Position numbers and translations under genes: made by a program
Notes under the pieces: model-generated
The model's database searches: none
Seen by the model: the letters and a program-made list of their open reading frames with translations, nothing else
Told to the model about the DNA's origin: nothing
Assembly (NCBI GenBank): GCA_031432545.1
Contig: JAVKGX010000016.1
Location: forward strand, 1-33,014
From: Armatimonadota bacterium
GTDB lineage: Bacteria; Sysuimicrobiota; Sysuimicrobiia; Sysuimicrobiales; Sysuimicrobiaceae
Reading direction: 5' to 3'
DNA: 33,014 nt
Part shown: positions 23,587 to 31,304 of the stretch, in pieces
Position numbering within the stretch: the first letter of the stretch is position 1
How the letters are laid out: every line of letters starts with the position of its first letter

Positions 23587-24632
23587 CTGGTGCCAACGAG
23601 CTCTTGCAGGTCACGGACCTCCGGAAGTACTTCCCGGTTGAGATTCCGCGTGGCTCCGGGTCGGGCGTCGGTGCGTTCGTCAAAGCCGTGGACGGCGTGA
23701 GCTTTACCGTTCACGCCGGCGAGACCCTGGGGCTGGTCGGCGAGTCGGGGTCGGGGAAGAGTACGGTGGCCTATACGGTCATCGGTATGTACCGCCCGAC
23801 CGGGGGAAAGATTTTCTTTCGGGGCCAGGACATCGGGCGAGAAGCGAGCCGTCGGCACTTGGGCCTCAAAAAGGACATCCAGATCGTATTCCAGGACCCG
23901 GGTTCCTCCCTCAACCCCCGCCGTACGATCCGACAGATTCTCGAGCTGCCACTTCGGGTCCATGGGCTGGCACGGGGAAGGCGCGAGGTCACCGAGCGGG
24001 TCGCTGACCTGTTGGAAACCGTAGAACTGTCCGCAGACTACATGGACAAATACCCTCCCGCCATCGGGGGCGGTGAGCGGCAGATGGTGGCAATCGCCCG
24101 TGCGCTTGCCACAAACCCTGCACTCGTGATCCTCGACGAGCCGACGTCCGCTCTCGATGTGTCCGTCCAGGCCAAGGTCGTTCGCCTGTTGATGCGGCTG
24201 CAGCGCGAGTTCGGTCTCACGTATCTGTTCATTACCCATGATCTAAGCCTGATGCGCAACGTCGCGAGCCGTGTCGCCATCATGTACCTGGGCAAGATTG
24301 CTGAGGTGGCGCCGACCGACCGTTTCTTCGCTCAGCCGCTCCACCCGTACACGCAGATGTTGCTCTCTGCCATTCCGGTAGCCACGGAGGCGGAGGAGGC
24401 TGTGCGTCCAAGGAAGGTCGTGTCACGGGGAGAGATCCCGAGCCCCGTCAACGTACCCACCGGGTGCAGCTTCCACCCACGTTGCCCCATGGTCATGGAG
24501 ATCTGTAAGGAAATCGACCCGGTCGCGGTGGAAGCGGCACCGAGTCAGTGGGTGAGGTGTCACCTCTACTACCAGCACCGCGTTCGGACGACGGGGCGCG
24601 CCCAGAACCCGAGAAGGGAGGCACAGTCATGA
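23583..24632 (+). CDS. Dipeptide-type ABC importer ATPase (DppF-like)
   Basis: A 349-residue ATPase. The ATG at 23583 overlaps the DppD-like stop; the longer open frame upstream is not used. Walker A is GESGSGKSTV, the Q-loop is VFQDPGSSLNPR and Walker B is LVILDEPTSALDVSVQ. The signature reads IGGGERQMVAIARAL instead of the usual LSGGQRQR, a modest departure that should still work. The C-terminal cysteine motif GCSFHPRCPMVMEICKE is present. It overlaps the racemase gene by ATGA, tying the importer to catabolism. Confidence 0.93.
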   Translation: MTGANELLQVTDLRKYFPVEIPRGSGSGVGAFVKAVDGVSFTVHAGETLGLVGESGSGKSTVAYTVIGMYRPTGGKIFFRGQDIGREASRRHLGLKKDIQIVFQDPGSSLNPRRTIRQILELPLRVHGLARGRREVTERVADLLETVELSADYMDKYPPAIGGGERQMVAIARALATNPALVILDEPTSALDVSVQAKVVRLLMRLQREFGLTYLFITHDLSLMRNVASRVAIMYLGKIAEVAPTDRFFAQPLHPYTQMLLSAIPVATEAEEAVRPRKVVSRGEIPSPVNVPTGCSFHPRCPMVMEICKEIDPVAVEAAPSQWVRCHLYYQHRVRTTGRAQNPRREAQS

Positions 24633-25408
24633 CAGGCATGACCCGCCGTATCCTATGGATCAACCCGGTGGGAACTCCTATGTGGGACCAGGAGATCGCG
24701 TCGCTGCTGCAACAGGAGGCGATGCCGGGTACGTACGTAGAGGCGCGATCGCTCCCGCGGGGACCCCACCACCTCGAGTACCTCTCATACGATGCCCAGG
24801 TGGTGCCCGACGTGCTCCACACGATTCGGCAGGCGGAGCGGGAGGGGTTCGATGCGGCGGTGGTCGGCTGCTTCTATGACCCGGGCGTTCGCGAGGCGAG
24901 GGAGGTTGCGGAGCGGATCGCTGTCGCTTTTCCGTGTGAGTCGTGTGTCATGCTGGCCGCCACGCTGGGCGACCGCTTTTCGGTCATCGTGGGACGCGAG
25001 AAGTGGATCCCGGCCATGCGAGAGAACGTCTGGCGGTACGGGATGGAACGGCGGCTGGCATCCTTCCGTGCGGTGGGGCTGGGTGTCCACGACTTTCAGC
25101 GTGACCCACCCGAGACGGAGCGCCGCCTTCTCGCCTCTGCCCGGGCAGCCGTGGACCAGGATGGCGCAGAGGTCATCATTCTCGGGTGCACCATAGAGTT
25201 TGGATTCTTCCGCAGCCTGCAATCACAACTCGGCGTGCCCGTGCTCGACGCCACGGTGACACCATTCAAGGTCGCCGAGCTGCTGGCTGAGTTGAAGCAG
25301 CGATTCGGGTGGTTACCCAGCAAGGTCGGCGGCTTCGAAAGCCCGCCGCCGCACGAGGTGGAATCCTGGATACTCCCCCAGTATGAGGCAGCCGCGGGTC
25401 GGTCGTGA
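24629..25408 (+). CDS. Asp/Glu-hydantoin racemase superfamily protein
   Basis: A 259-residue protein with the two catalytic cysteines of the family: Cys81 in AAVVGCFYDPGVREA and Cys187 in VIILGCTIEFGF. Those flanks resemble hydantoin racemase more than glutamate racemase. The N-terminal RRILWINPVGTPMWDQ is also like hydantoin racemases (WINPNTS-type). The superfamily further contains maleate isomerase and arylmalonate decarboxylase. The start overlaps the DppF-like stop (ATGA). Next to hydantoinase genes, racemising the ring substrate so that both enantiomers are used is the simplest role, by inference from context. Confidence 0.88.
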   Translation: MTGMTRRILWINPVGTPMWDQEIASLLQQEAMPGTYVEARSLPRGPHHLEYLSYDAQVVPDVLHTIRQAEREGFDAAVVGCFYDPGVREAREVAERIAVAFPCESCVMLAATLGDRFSVIVGREKWIPAMRENVWRYGMERRLASFRAVGLGVHDFQRDPPETERRLLASARAAVDQDGAEVIILGCTIEFGFFRSLQSQLGVPVLDATVTPFKVAELLAELKQRFGWLPSKVGGFESPPPHEVESWILPQYEAAAGRS

Positions 25409-27167
25409 GGATCGAGATCCGTTTACCATCGCAATCGTCGGCGAGGCCCTGCGGACGATCAGCGAGGAGATGTTCGCTGTTCAGGGCCGGGTGAGCCAGA
25501 GCCCGGTTATCTACGAGGTTCTCGACTACGCTTGCGGTCTGACGGATCCGGTCGGCTCTCTGGTCGCACAGGGCCAGGGTGTGACTGGGTTTCTCGGCAC
25601 GCTGTCCGCGGCCGTTCAAGAAACGCTCTCCAAGTTCGGCAGGAAGCTGAGCCCCGGCGACGTGATTGGCACCAACGATCCATATGGAGGAGGAGGAACC
25701 CATCCCTCGGATGTCACGCTTGTGGCGCCTCTCTTTTACGAAGGCGAACTGGTGGCTTTCGCCGCGAGCAAAGCCCATTGGACCGAGCTCGGCGGCAAGC
25801 ACCCAGGCTCCTGGACAACCGACGCCGTCGATGTGTACCAGGAAGGCCTCCTGATTCCTTGCATCAAACTGCTCGGATCCGGCCGTCCAGCGCAAGGACT
25901 GCTGGAGTGGATCGCAGCCAACGTGCGCCTTCCGGAGATGACGTTGGGTGACCTGTGGGCCGGCGTGGCAGCCTTGCGTATAGCGGACCGGCGCGTCGGC
26001 GAACTCTGCCGGCGCTTCGGAAAGGCCACGGTGCGCGCGGCGATGGCACACCTGCTGGATCACTCCGAATGTCTGGCTCGCCGGGAGCTACGCAAGCTCG
26101 CGCCGGGATGTTACCGGGCACAAGACTGGGTGGATGATGACGGCGTCGGCAACGGCCCTTTTCCTGTGTGCGTCGAAGTGACGGTGACTCCGGAGCGCTT
26201 CGTCTGCGACTTCACGGGCACACATCCTCAAGTACCCGGTCCGATCAACTCCACGTGGGCGACGCTGCTGAGTTCTGTCCGGCAAGCCTTTTTGGGCGTC
26301 GTCGGTCCGCAGCTGCCGGTGAACGACGGATGCTTCCGAGCGGTGGAGGCCATCTGCCCGCCGGGCACGCTCTTCACCGCCCGCAAACCGGCACCGGTGT
26401 CTGCGTACTGGGAAACCGACGGCTTGGCGACAGACCTCGTCTGGAAGGCACTCGCTCCCGCACTCCCGGACCGGCTTCCAGCTGGGCACTTCCTCTCCGT
26501 ATGTGCCACGATCATAAGCGGTTTGCACCCCGACACCGGTGAACTGTTCTTGCTCGTGGAGCCGCAGCCGGGCGGATGGGGCGCCGGTTGCGGCAAGGAC
26601 GGGGAGAGCGGCTTGGTTTGCAGTGGTGACGGGGAGACCTACGTTGTCCCGGCCGAAGTGTGCGAGGCGCGCTACGGGGTACGGGTGGAGGAGTTCGGCT
26701 TTGCGATCGAAGATGGAGGTGCCGGGCAGTTTCGGGGTGGTCGGGGAGTTGTGCGGGAGTACCGCGTGGTGGGCCCCGAAGCGTTTTTGACGGTCGCGTT
26801 CGGCCGCCACCGGTTTGTGCCATGGGGCGTCGCCGGCGGGCGAGACGGGTCGCCTAACTATGTCGAGGTCTTTCATACGGATGGGCGGCGCGTCAGATTC
26901 GGAAAGTGTACCCGGTATCGGCTGGGGCGCGACGACCGGGTCCGCTTGGTCACGGGAACCGGGGGGGGCTGGGGCGACCCGTCGTCACGTGACCCGGCGC
27001 GCATTTACGAGGATCTCCGCAACGGAATCGTCACCGTGGAACAATCGCGCCGCGATTACCCGCACGCGATGCGGGAAGTTACGCTTGAACCGAGAGGGAA
27101 GCCTCGTCTGCCGGGCAGGAAGAATGCTGCCCGGCGTGGGGCGACCCGGCGATTCCATTCCGGATAA
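25383..27167 (+). CDS. Hydantoinase/oxoprolinase B subunit (HyuB-like), copy 2, without its own HyuA
   Basis: A 594-residue paralogue of the protein at 16889-18670, similar over its whole length. Shared blocks include EVLDYACGLTD, GGGTHPSDV, KAHWTELGG, NVRLPEMTLGDLWAGVAALR and VTGTGGGWGDP, so the likely metal ligands are kept. The start overlaps the racemase gene by 26 bases. No second HyuA is visible. It may share the HyuA at 14838 to give a second specificity, or form mixed complexes. The last 25 or so residues are a basic tail (GRKNAARRGATRRFHSG) not found in copy 1. It is the last gene of the rightward run. Confidence 0.92.
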   Translation: MRQPRVGREDRDPFTIAIVGEALRTISEEMFAVQGRVSQSPVIYEVLDYACGLTDPVGSLVAQGQGVTGFLGTLSAAVQETLSKFGRKLSPGDVIGTNDPYGGGGTHPSDVTLVAPLFYEGELVAFAASKAHWTELGGKHPGSWTTDAVDVYQEGLLIPCIKLLGSGRPAQGLLEWIAANVRLPEMTLGDLWAGVAALRIADRRVGELCRRFGKATVRAAMAHLLDHSECLARRELRKLAPGCYRAQDWVDDDGVGNGPFPVCVEVTVTPERFVCDFTGTHPQVPGPINSTWATLLSSVRQAFLGVVGPQLPVNDGCFRAVEAICPPGTLFTARKPAPVSAYWETDGLATDLVWKALAPALPDRLPAGHFLSVCATIISGLHPDTGELFLLVEPQPGGWGAGCGKDGESGLVCSGDGETYVVPAEVCEARYGVRVEEFGFAIEDGGAGQFRGGRGVVREYRVVGPEAFLTVAFGRHRFVPWGVAGGRDGSPNYVEVFHTDGRRVRFGKCTRYRLGRDDRVRLVTGTGGGWGDPSSRDPARIYEDLRNGIVTVEQSRRDYPHAMREVTLEPRGKPRLPGRKNAARRGATRRFHSG

Positions 27168-27370
27168 GGATCTTGTATCAACGGAAACCAGCCACGGGCG
27201 CGGCTTCCCTCCCAGCATCTCGGCGACACTCCCAAGGGTACGGTGCTTTGACGCCTATCCGTTCGCCCCTGTCGGTGGGGGGGTGGGGCCGCACGCCCCG
27301 AGCGAGGTCTGCAGCGTACCGAGTCCAGGATCCGGGCAGTCCGCGGAGGGGTTCGGCTTGGGAGGACTCT
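27168..27370. other. Non-coding convergence region between the island and tRNA-Ala
   Basis: About 200 bases with no supported gene. The rightward operon and the leftward tRNA transcript meet here. A short hairpin (27285-27299, GGGGC with GCCCC around a five-base loop) is the only compact inverted repeat seen, without a T-tract. Open frames crossing this stretch have no ribosome site or recognisable domain. Confidence 0.55.
27285..27299. terminator. Possible weak terminator hairpin without T-tract
   Basis: GGGGC and GCCCC can pair around the loop CGCAC in the gap where two transcripts converge. No run of T follows on either strand, so it is at best a non-classical terminator. Confidence 0.2.
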
Positions 27371-27446
27371 TGGTGGAGACGAGCGGATTCGAACCGCCGA
27401 CCTCCTCGTTGCGAACGAGGCGCTCTCCCAGCTGAGCTACGTCCCC
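27371..27446 (-). tRNA. tRNA-Ala (anticodon CGC)
   Basis: Read on the minus strand, a 76-base cloverleaf begins GGGGACG and ends CGTCTCC-A-CCA, with the CCA encoded. The acceptor stem has the G3-U70 pair that marks alanine tRNA. The D-arm is TAGCTCAGCTGGGAGAGC. The anticodon stem CCTCG/CGAGG encloses loop TTCGCAA with anticodon CGC, reading GCG codons. The T-arm is CGGCGGTTCGAATCCGC-like. Its 3' end faces the catabolic island. A sigma70-like promoter lies just upstream. Confidence 0.97.
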
Positions 27447-27457
27447 ACGCGGGGACT

Positions 27458-27485
27458 ATTCTAGCAGCTCGTGGGGAACGCGCAA
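27458..27485 (-). promoter_or_regulatory. Sigma70-type promoter for tRNA-Ala
   Basis: On the minus strand TTGCGC (27480-27485) and TAGAAT (27458-27463) are separated by 16 bases, and the tRNA begins 11 bases after the -10 element. This position and spacing fit a housekeeping promoter. Confidence 0.6.
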
Positions 27486-27538
27486 CGATGAGGTCGGTGT
27501 TGTTATGATGGGATAGCGTTCGACCACAGGGGGACCGT

Positions 27539-28000
27539 ATGGTCAGAGTCGGCGATCCGGCACCCGACTTCAGCGCCCGCGACGACGCCGGCAACGTGGT
27601 GCGCCTGGCCGACCTGCGAGGACGGCGGGTGGTCCTGTACTTCTATCCGAAGGACGACACCCCGGGGTGCATCAAGGAGGCCTGTTCGTTCCGGGACGCG
27701 ATGGGCAGACTCCGGCAAGCGGGCGCCGTCGTGCTGGGCGTCAGCCCCGACGGCGTGGAGTCGCACCGGCGCTTCAAGGACAAGTACGGGCTGGACTTCC
27801 CGCTGGTCGCCGATGAAGACCACGCCCTGGCGGAAGCGTACGGAGCGTGGGTGGAGAAAAACCTCTACGGGCGAAGGACCTGGGGCACGGCGCGCATGAC
27901 GTTCTTGATCGGACCCGACGGCCGGGTCGAGCACGTCTGGCAGAAGGTGGATCCCGAGGGGCACGCCGAGGAGGTCCTCGCAGTGCTCCAGCGGGGCTGA
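27539..28000 (+). CDS. bcp: Bcp/PrxQ-type peroxiredoxin
   Basis: A 153-residue thiol peroxidase. The motif YPKDDTPGCIKEACSF holds the peroxidatic Cys44 and the resolving Cys49 five residues on, the atypical two-cysteine layout of Bcp. VLGVSPDGVESHRRFKDKYGLDFPLVAD and the late RMTFLIGPDG are standard. AGGGGGA precedes the ATG. It reduces hydrogen and organic peroxides in the cytoplasm using thioredoxin-type donors. TATGAT at 27504-27509 could be its -10 element, overlapping the tRNA promoter on the other strand; no good -35 is seen. Confidence 0.95.
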   Translation: MVRVGDPAPDFSARDDAGNVVRLADLRGRRVVLYFYPKDDTPGCIKEACSFRDAMGRLRQAGAVVLGVSPDGVESHRRFKDKYGLDFPLVADEDHALAEAYGAWVEKNLYGRRTWGTARMTFLIGPDGRVEHVWQKVDPEGHAEEVLAVLQRG

Positions 28001-28001
28001 C

Positions 28002-28021
28002 CCGGCCAGGCCGTCGGCCGG
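28002..28021 (+). terminator. Possible hairpin after bcp (CCGGCC / GGCCGG)
   Basis: Immediately after the bcp stop a six-pair stem (28002-28007 with 28016-28021) can form around an eight-base loop. No T-tract follows, so termination is uncertain; it may be a GC-rich non-classical terminator. Confidence 0.3.
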
Positions 28022-28066
28022 CTCGGGGCAAGCACGACGACCCCGTGCCGGTGAGGGGAGCAACGG

Positions 28067-30409
28067 ATGGAGCCGTCCCGGCCACGCAGCACGAGGAGGA
28101 CGCCCCGACGCCCCGCGCGCCAGGGCCAGACCTGGGCGCGCTGGCTGCTGGTCTTCTCGGTGGCGGTAGCCGCAGCCACGGGGCTGGCGTTCATCACGGT
28201 CGCGGCGGTGATCGCCTCGGTCCGCAACAGCCTGCCCGATCTGTCGGCTCTGTACCGCCCGCCCAGTCAGACGTCCCGCGTGTACGCTGCCAACGGCGAG
28301 CTCATCGCCAGCCTGTATCAGGAGAACCGCGCCTACGTCCCCCTGGCCCAGATCCCGCAGGTGCTGCAGCAGGCGGTCATCGCGATCGAGGACGAACGGT
28401 TCTACCACCATCGGGGCGTGGACCTCCGGGGCACGGCGCGGGCTGCGTGGCGCAACCTGACCCGCCAGGCCGTGGTAGAAGGCGGCAGCACCATCACCCA
28501 GCAGCTGGCGCGCAACCTGTTCCTGACGCAGGAGAGGACGCTGGAGCGGAAGGTCCAGGAAGTCCTGCTCGCGATCGAGATCGAGCGTCGCCTCACGAAG
28601 GATGAGATCCTGGAACGGTACCTGAACGAGGTGTACTTCGGCCGGGGCGCCTACGGCGTGGAGATGGCCTCACGCGTGTTCTTCGGAAAGGGAGTCCGTG
28701 ATCTCGGCCTGCCGGGCGCCGCCTACCTCGCGGGATTGATCCAGGCACCGTCCCGGTACGCACCGCCGGAGCGCTTCGAGGCCGCCAAGCGGCGCCAACG
28801 CCAGGTTCTGGCACAGATGCGCGACCTCGGGTTCATCACGCCCAGGCAGGCCGAGGAAGCCGGGCGAGTTAGGCTCGCGTTACGCACGGGGCCGGCGAAC
28901 CTCGGCATGACCGGAATCCGGGCCCCGTACTTCGTCTCCTACCTGATCCCGTTCCTCGTCCAGCGCTACGGCGAGGAGACGGTCTACAAGGGCGGGCTGC
29001 GGATCTACACAACGCTGGACGTCACGATGCAGCGGATCGCCCAAGAGACGATCACACGAGGTGTGGCCGAGGCGCGCGCGGCTGGACTGCGCATATCCCA
29101 GGGCGCGCTCGTGGCGATCGACCCGCGCACAGGCCACATCAAGGCCATGGTCGGCGGAACCGACTTCCAGACCTCGCAGTTCAACCGGGCCTGGCAGGCC
29201 CGACGCCAGCCGGGATCGGCCTTCAAGCCCTTCATCTACGTGGCGGCGCTCGAGGCCGGCGTCTCGCCGGACCAGCCACTGCTGGACCGTCCGGTGGAGT
29301 ACCGGATTGCGGGGTTCGGCTACTGGCGACCGAAGAACTACGATGGGACCTATTGGGGTTCGGTGCCGCTGCGGCGCGCCCTGGAGCACTCGCGGAACAT
29401 CCCGGCCGTGCGGATGCTCGCCGAACTGGGGCCGCAGACCGTAATCGCGACCGCCCGCCGCATAGGTATCCGCAGCACGCTGCAGCCCAACCTGTCGCTG
29501 GCGCTGGGGACGTCGGAGGTGACGCCCCTGGAGATGGCCTCCGCGTACGGCACGCTCGCGACCAACGGCATCTACACCCAGCCCATGGCGATCACCCGCG
29601 TGCTGGATGCGTCCGGCAGGGTCCTGGAGGACGTCATCCCCGAGCGCCGCGTTGCACTGGCCCCAGAGGTCGCGTACGTGATGACCGATATCCTGCGCGG
29701 CGTGATCGCGCGGGGCACGGGCCGCGCTGCGGAGATCGGACGTCCGGCCGCCGGAAAGACGGGGACGACGGACGACTACCGCAACGCCTGGTTCGTGGGC
29801 TATACGCCGAACCTGTCTGTCGCGGTGTGGGTCGGCAACGACGACAACACGCCGATGAACAGGGTGACCGGCGGCACCGTGCCGGCGCGGCTGTGGGCAC
29901 GGTTCATGCGGGCCGCGCTGCACAACGTAGCGCCGCTGCACTTCGAACGCCCCGCCAACGTCGTCGAGTACCGCGTGTGCGTGCGGCAGTCCGACGACGG
30001 GGGCTGCGAGGCGTACGCGACGCACGCCTACATCCGGGGCACGGCCACACCCGCACCGCCGCCGGTCCAGTCGCCCACACCTGCGCCGCCCCAGTCCTCC
30101 GACAACGGGGCGGTGGTGGGGCAGGTCGCGATCCTGCGGCCCCCCAACGGCGCGGTGGTCGCGTCTCCGTTCGTCATCGAGGGTCGGGTGCCCCCGGGCT
30201 GGACGGCGCGGCTGGTAATCGTCATGGAGGGAGGGCCGATCGCCATCCGGGTAACCGAGACCTCCCTCCCGGTGGGTCCGGACGGTGGCTTCGGCTACAC
30301 GTTCGAGTCGTCGCTGCGGTTCTCGGGGGCGCGATACGTCATCACGGTCACGACGACCGGACCCGACGGAACGACCTCGACGGCGACGGTCACCGTAACG
30401 GAGCGGTAG
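28067..30409 (+). CDS. Class A penicillin-binding protein (PBP1A-like) with C-terminal Ig-like domain
   Basis: A 780-residue bifunctional cell-wall synthase. A basic cytoplasmic N-terminus is followed by one membrane segment (about residues 26-50). The glycosyltransferase domain shows IEDERFYHHRGVD (catalytic Glu108), GGSTITQQLARNLFL and ERYLNEVYFGRGAYGVE. The transpeptidase domain has Ser384-x-x-Lys387 (PGSAFKPF), Ser442-Arg-Asn444 and Lys564-Thr-Gly. A Pro/Thr-rich linker near residue 660 leads to a beta-rich end (about 685-780; ASPFVIEGRVPPGW, VGPDGGFGYTFES) that looks like a Gmad2-type Ig domain. GAGGGGAG precedes the ATG. It polymerises and cross-links peptidoglycan. Confidence 0.94.
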   Translation: MEPSRPRSTRRTPRRPARQGQTWARWLLVFSVAVAAATGLAFITVAAVIASVRNSLPDLSALYRPPSQTSRVYAANGELIASLYQENRAYVPLAQIPQVLQQAVIAIEDERFYHHRGVDLRGTARAAWRNLTRQAVVEGGSTITQQLARNLFLTQERTLERKVQEVLLAIEIERRLTKDEILERYLNEVYFGRGAYGVEMASRVFFGKGVRDLGLPGAAYLAGLIQAPSRYAPPERFEAAKRRQRQVLAQMRDLGFITPRQAEEAGRVRLALRTGPANLGMTGIRAPYFVSYLIPFLVQRYGEETVYKGGLRIYTTLDVTMQRIAQETITRGVAEARAAGLRISQGALVAIDPRTGHIKAMVGGTDFQTSQFNRAWQARRQPGSAFKPFIYVAALEAGVSPDQPLLDRPVEYRIAGFGYWRPKNYDGTYWGSVPLRRALEHSRNIPAVRMLAELGPQTVIATARRIGIRSTLQPNLSLALGTSEVTPLEMASAYGTLATNGIYTQPMAITRVLDASGRVLEDVIPERRVALAPEVAYVMTDILRGVIARGTGRAAEIGRPAAGKTGTTDDYRNAWFVGYTPNLSVAVWVGNDDNTPMNRVTGGTVPARLWARFMRAALHNVAPLHFERPANVVEYRVCVRQSDDGGCEAYATHAYIRGTATPAPPPVQSPTPAPPQSSDNGAVVGQVAILRPPNGAVVASPFVIEGRVPPGWTARLVIVMEGGPIAIRVTETSLPVGPDGGFGYTFESSLRFSGARYVITVTTTGPDGTTSTATVTVTER

Positions 30410-30470
30410 CCGCAGCCGGACGTTTCGGTAAGCTGGAAGCAGGCGGATCCCCCCTGAAGCGGTGGCGAAG

Positions 30471-31217
30471 ATGGCCGGTCACTCGAAGTGGCACAATATC
30501 CGCATCAAGAAGGAGAAGATGGACAGGGTGCGGGGGCGGCTGTTCAGCAAGCTCACCCGCGAGATCATCGTCGCCGCGCGCGAAGGGGGCGGCAACCCCG
30601 ATGCGAACATCCGCCTGCGCAGCGCGGTGGACCGTGCCCGTGAGGCGGGGATGCCCAACGAGAACATCCAGCGTGCGATCGCCCGGGGGACCGGCGCGGT
30701 GGGTGGAGAGCACTACGAGGAGGTCACCTACGAAGGCTACGGCCCCGGCGGCGTGGCGATCCTGGTGCGGGCGGCCACCGACAACCGCAACCGGACCGCT
30801 GCGGAGGTACGGGCGGTGTTCAACAAGCACCACGGCAGCATGGCCGGTGCCGGCGCGGTGGCGTGGATGTTCGAGCCCAAGGGGGTGATCCAGGTCGATC
30901 GGTCGGCCGTCTCCGAAGAGGATCTGGTGCTCCGTGCGATCGACGCCGGCGCCGAGGACGTCCGAACGGAGGGCGACGTCTTTGAGGTGCTGACGTCGCC
31001 CGCCGACCTGGCTCGGGTGCGCGATGCGCTCACCGCTGCGGGCGTTCCCGTCCAGTCCGCCGAACTGTCGCAGATCCCCCGGTCGACTGTCAGCGTGGCC
31101 GGCGGAGACGCCGAGCGGCTGCTGCGGCTGATGGAAGCGCTCGAAGACCTGGACGACGTCCAGCAGGTCTACGCGAACTTCGACATGCCCGAGGAGATCC
31201 TCCAGCAGGTCGGGTGA
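30471..31217 (+). CDS. yebC: YebC/PmpR-family protein (TACO1-like)
   Basis: A 248-residue protein. I chose the ATG at 30471 because MAGHSKWHNIRIKKEKMD is the universal N-terminus of the family; a GTG three codons earlier is less likely. GGGNPDANIRLRSAVDRAREAGMPNENIQRAI and YEGYGPGGVAILV are conserved blocks. Members bind ribosomes and help translation of difficult (proline-rich) stretches; some were described as transcription regulators. It stands 36 or more bases before ruvC, the usual bacterial order. Confidence 0.96.
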   Translation: MAGHSKWHNIRIKKEKMDRVRGRLFSKLTREIIVAAREGGGNPDANIRLRSAVDRAREAGMPNENIQRAIARGTGAVGGEHYEEVTYEGYGPGGVAILVRAATDNRNRTAAEVRAVFNKHHGSMAGAGAVAWMFEPKGVIQVDRSAVSEEDLVLRAIDAGAEDVRTEGDVFEVLTSPADLARVRDALTAAGVPVQSAELSQIPRSTVSVAGGDAERLLRLMEALEDLDDVQQVYANFDMPEEILQQVG

Positions 31218-31304
31218 CCCCGCAGTGCCTCCCACCGGCCTTGCAGGCGTTGCGTGCCCGACGGGAGAATCAAACAGAAGTTTGGGGAACGCGGGAGCGA
31301 TGCC

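Noticed and set aside
26815-27435. Open frame ending in SGFEPPTSSLRTRRSPS on the plus strand
   Set aside because: The ending is the well-known false translation of the strand opposite a tRNA; it overlaps hyuB copy 2 in another frame and crosses tRNA-Ala.
29353-30888. Plus-strand open frame of 511 codons overlapping PBP1A and yebC
   Set aside because: Out of frame with both well-supported genes, low-complexity arginine/alanine/glycine sequence.
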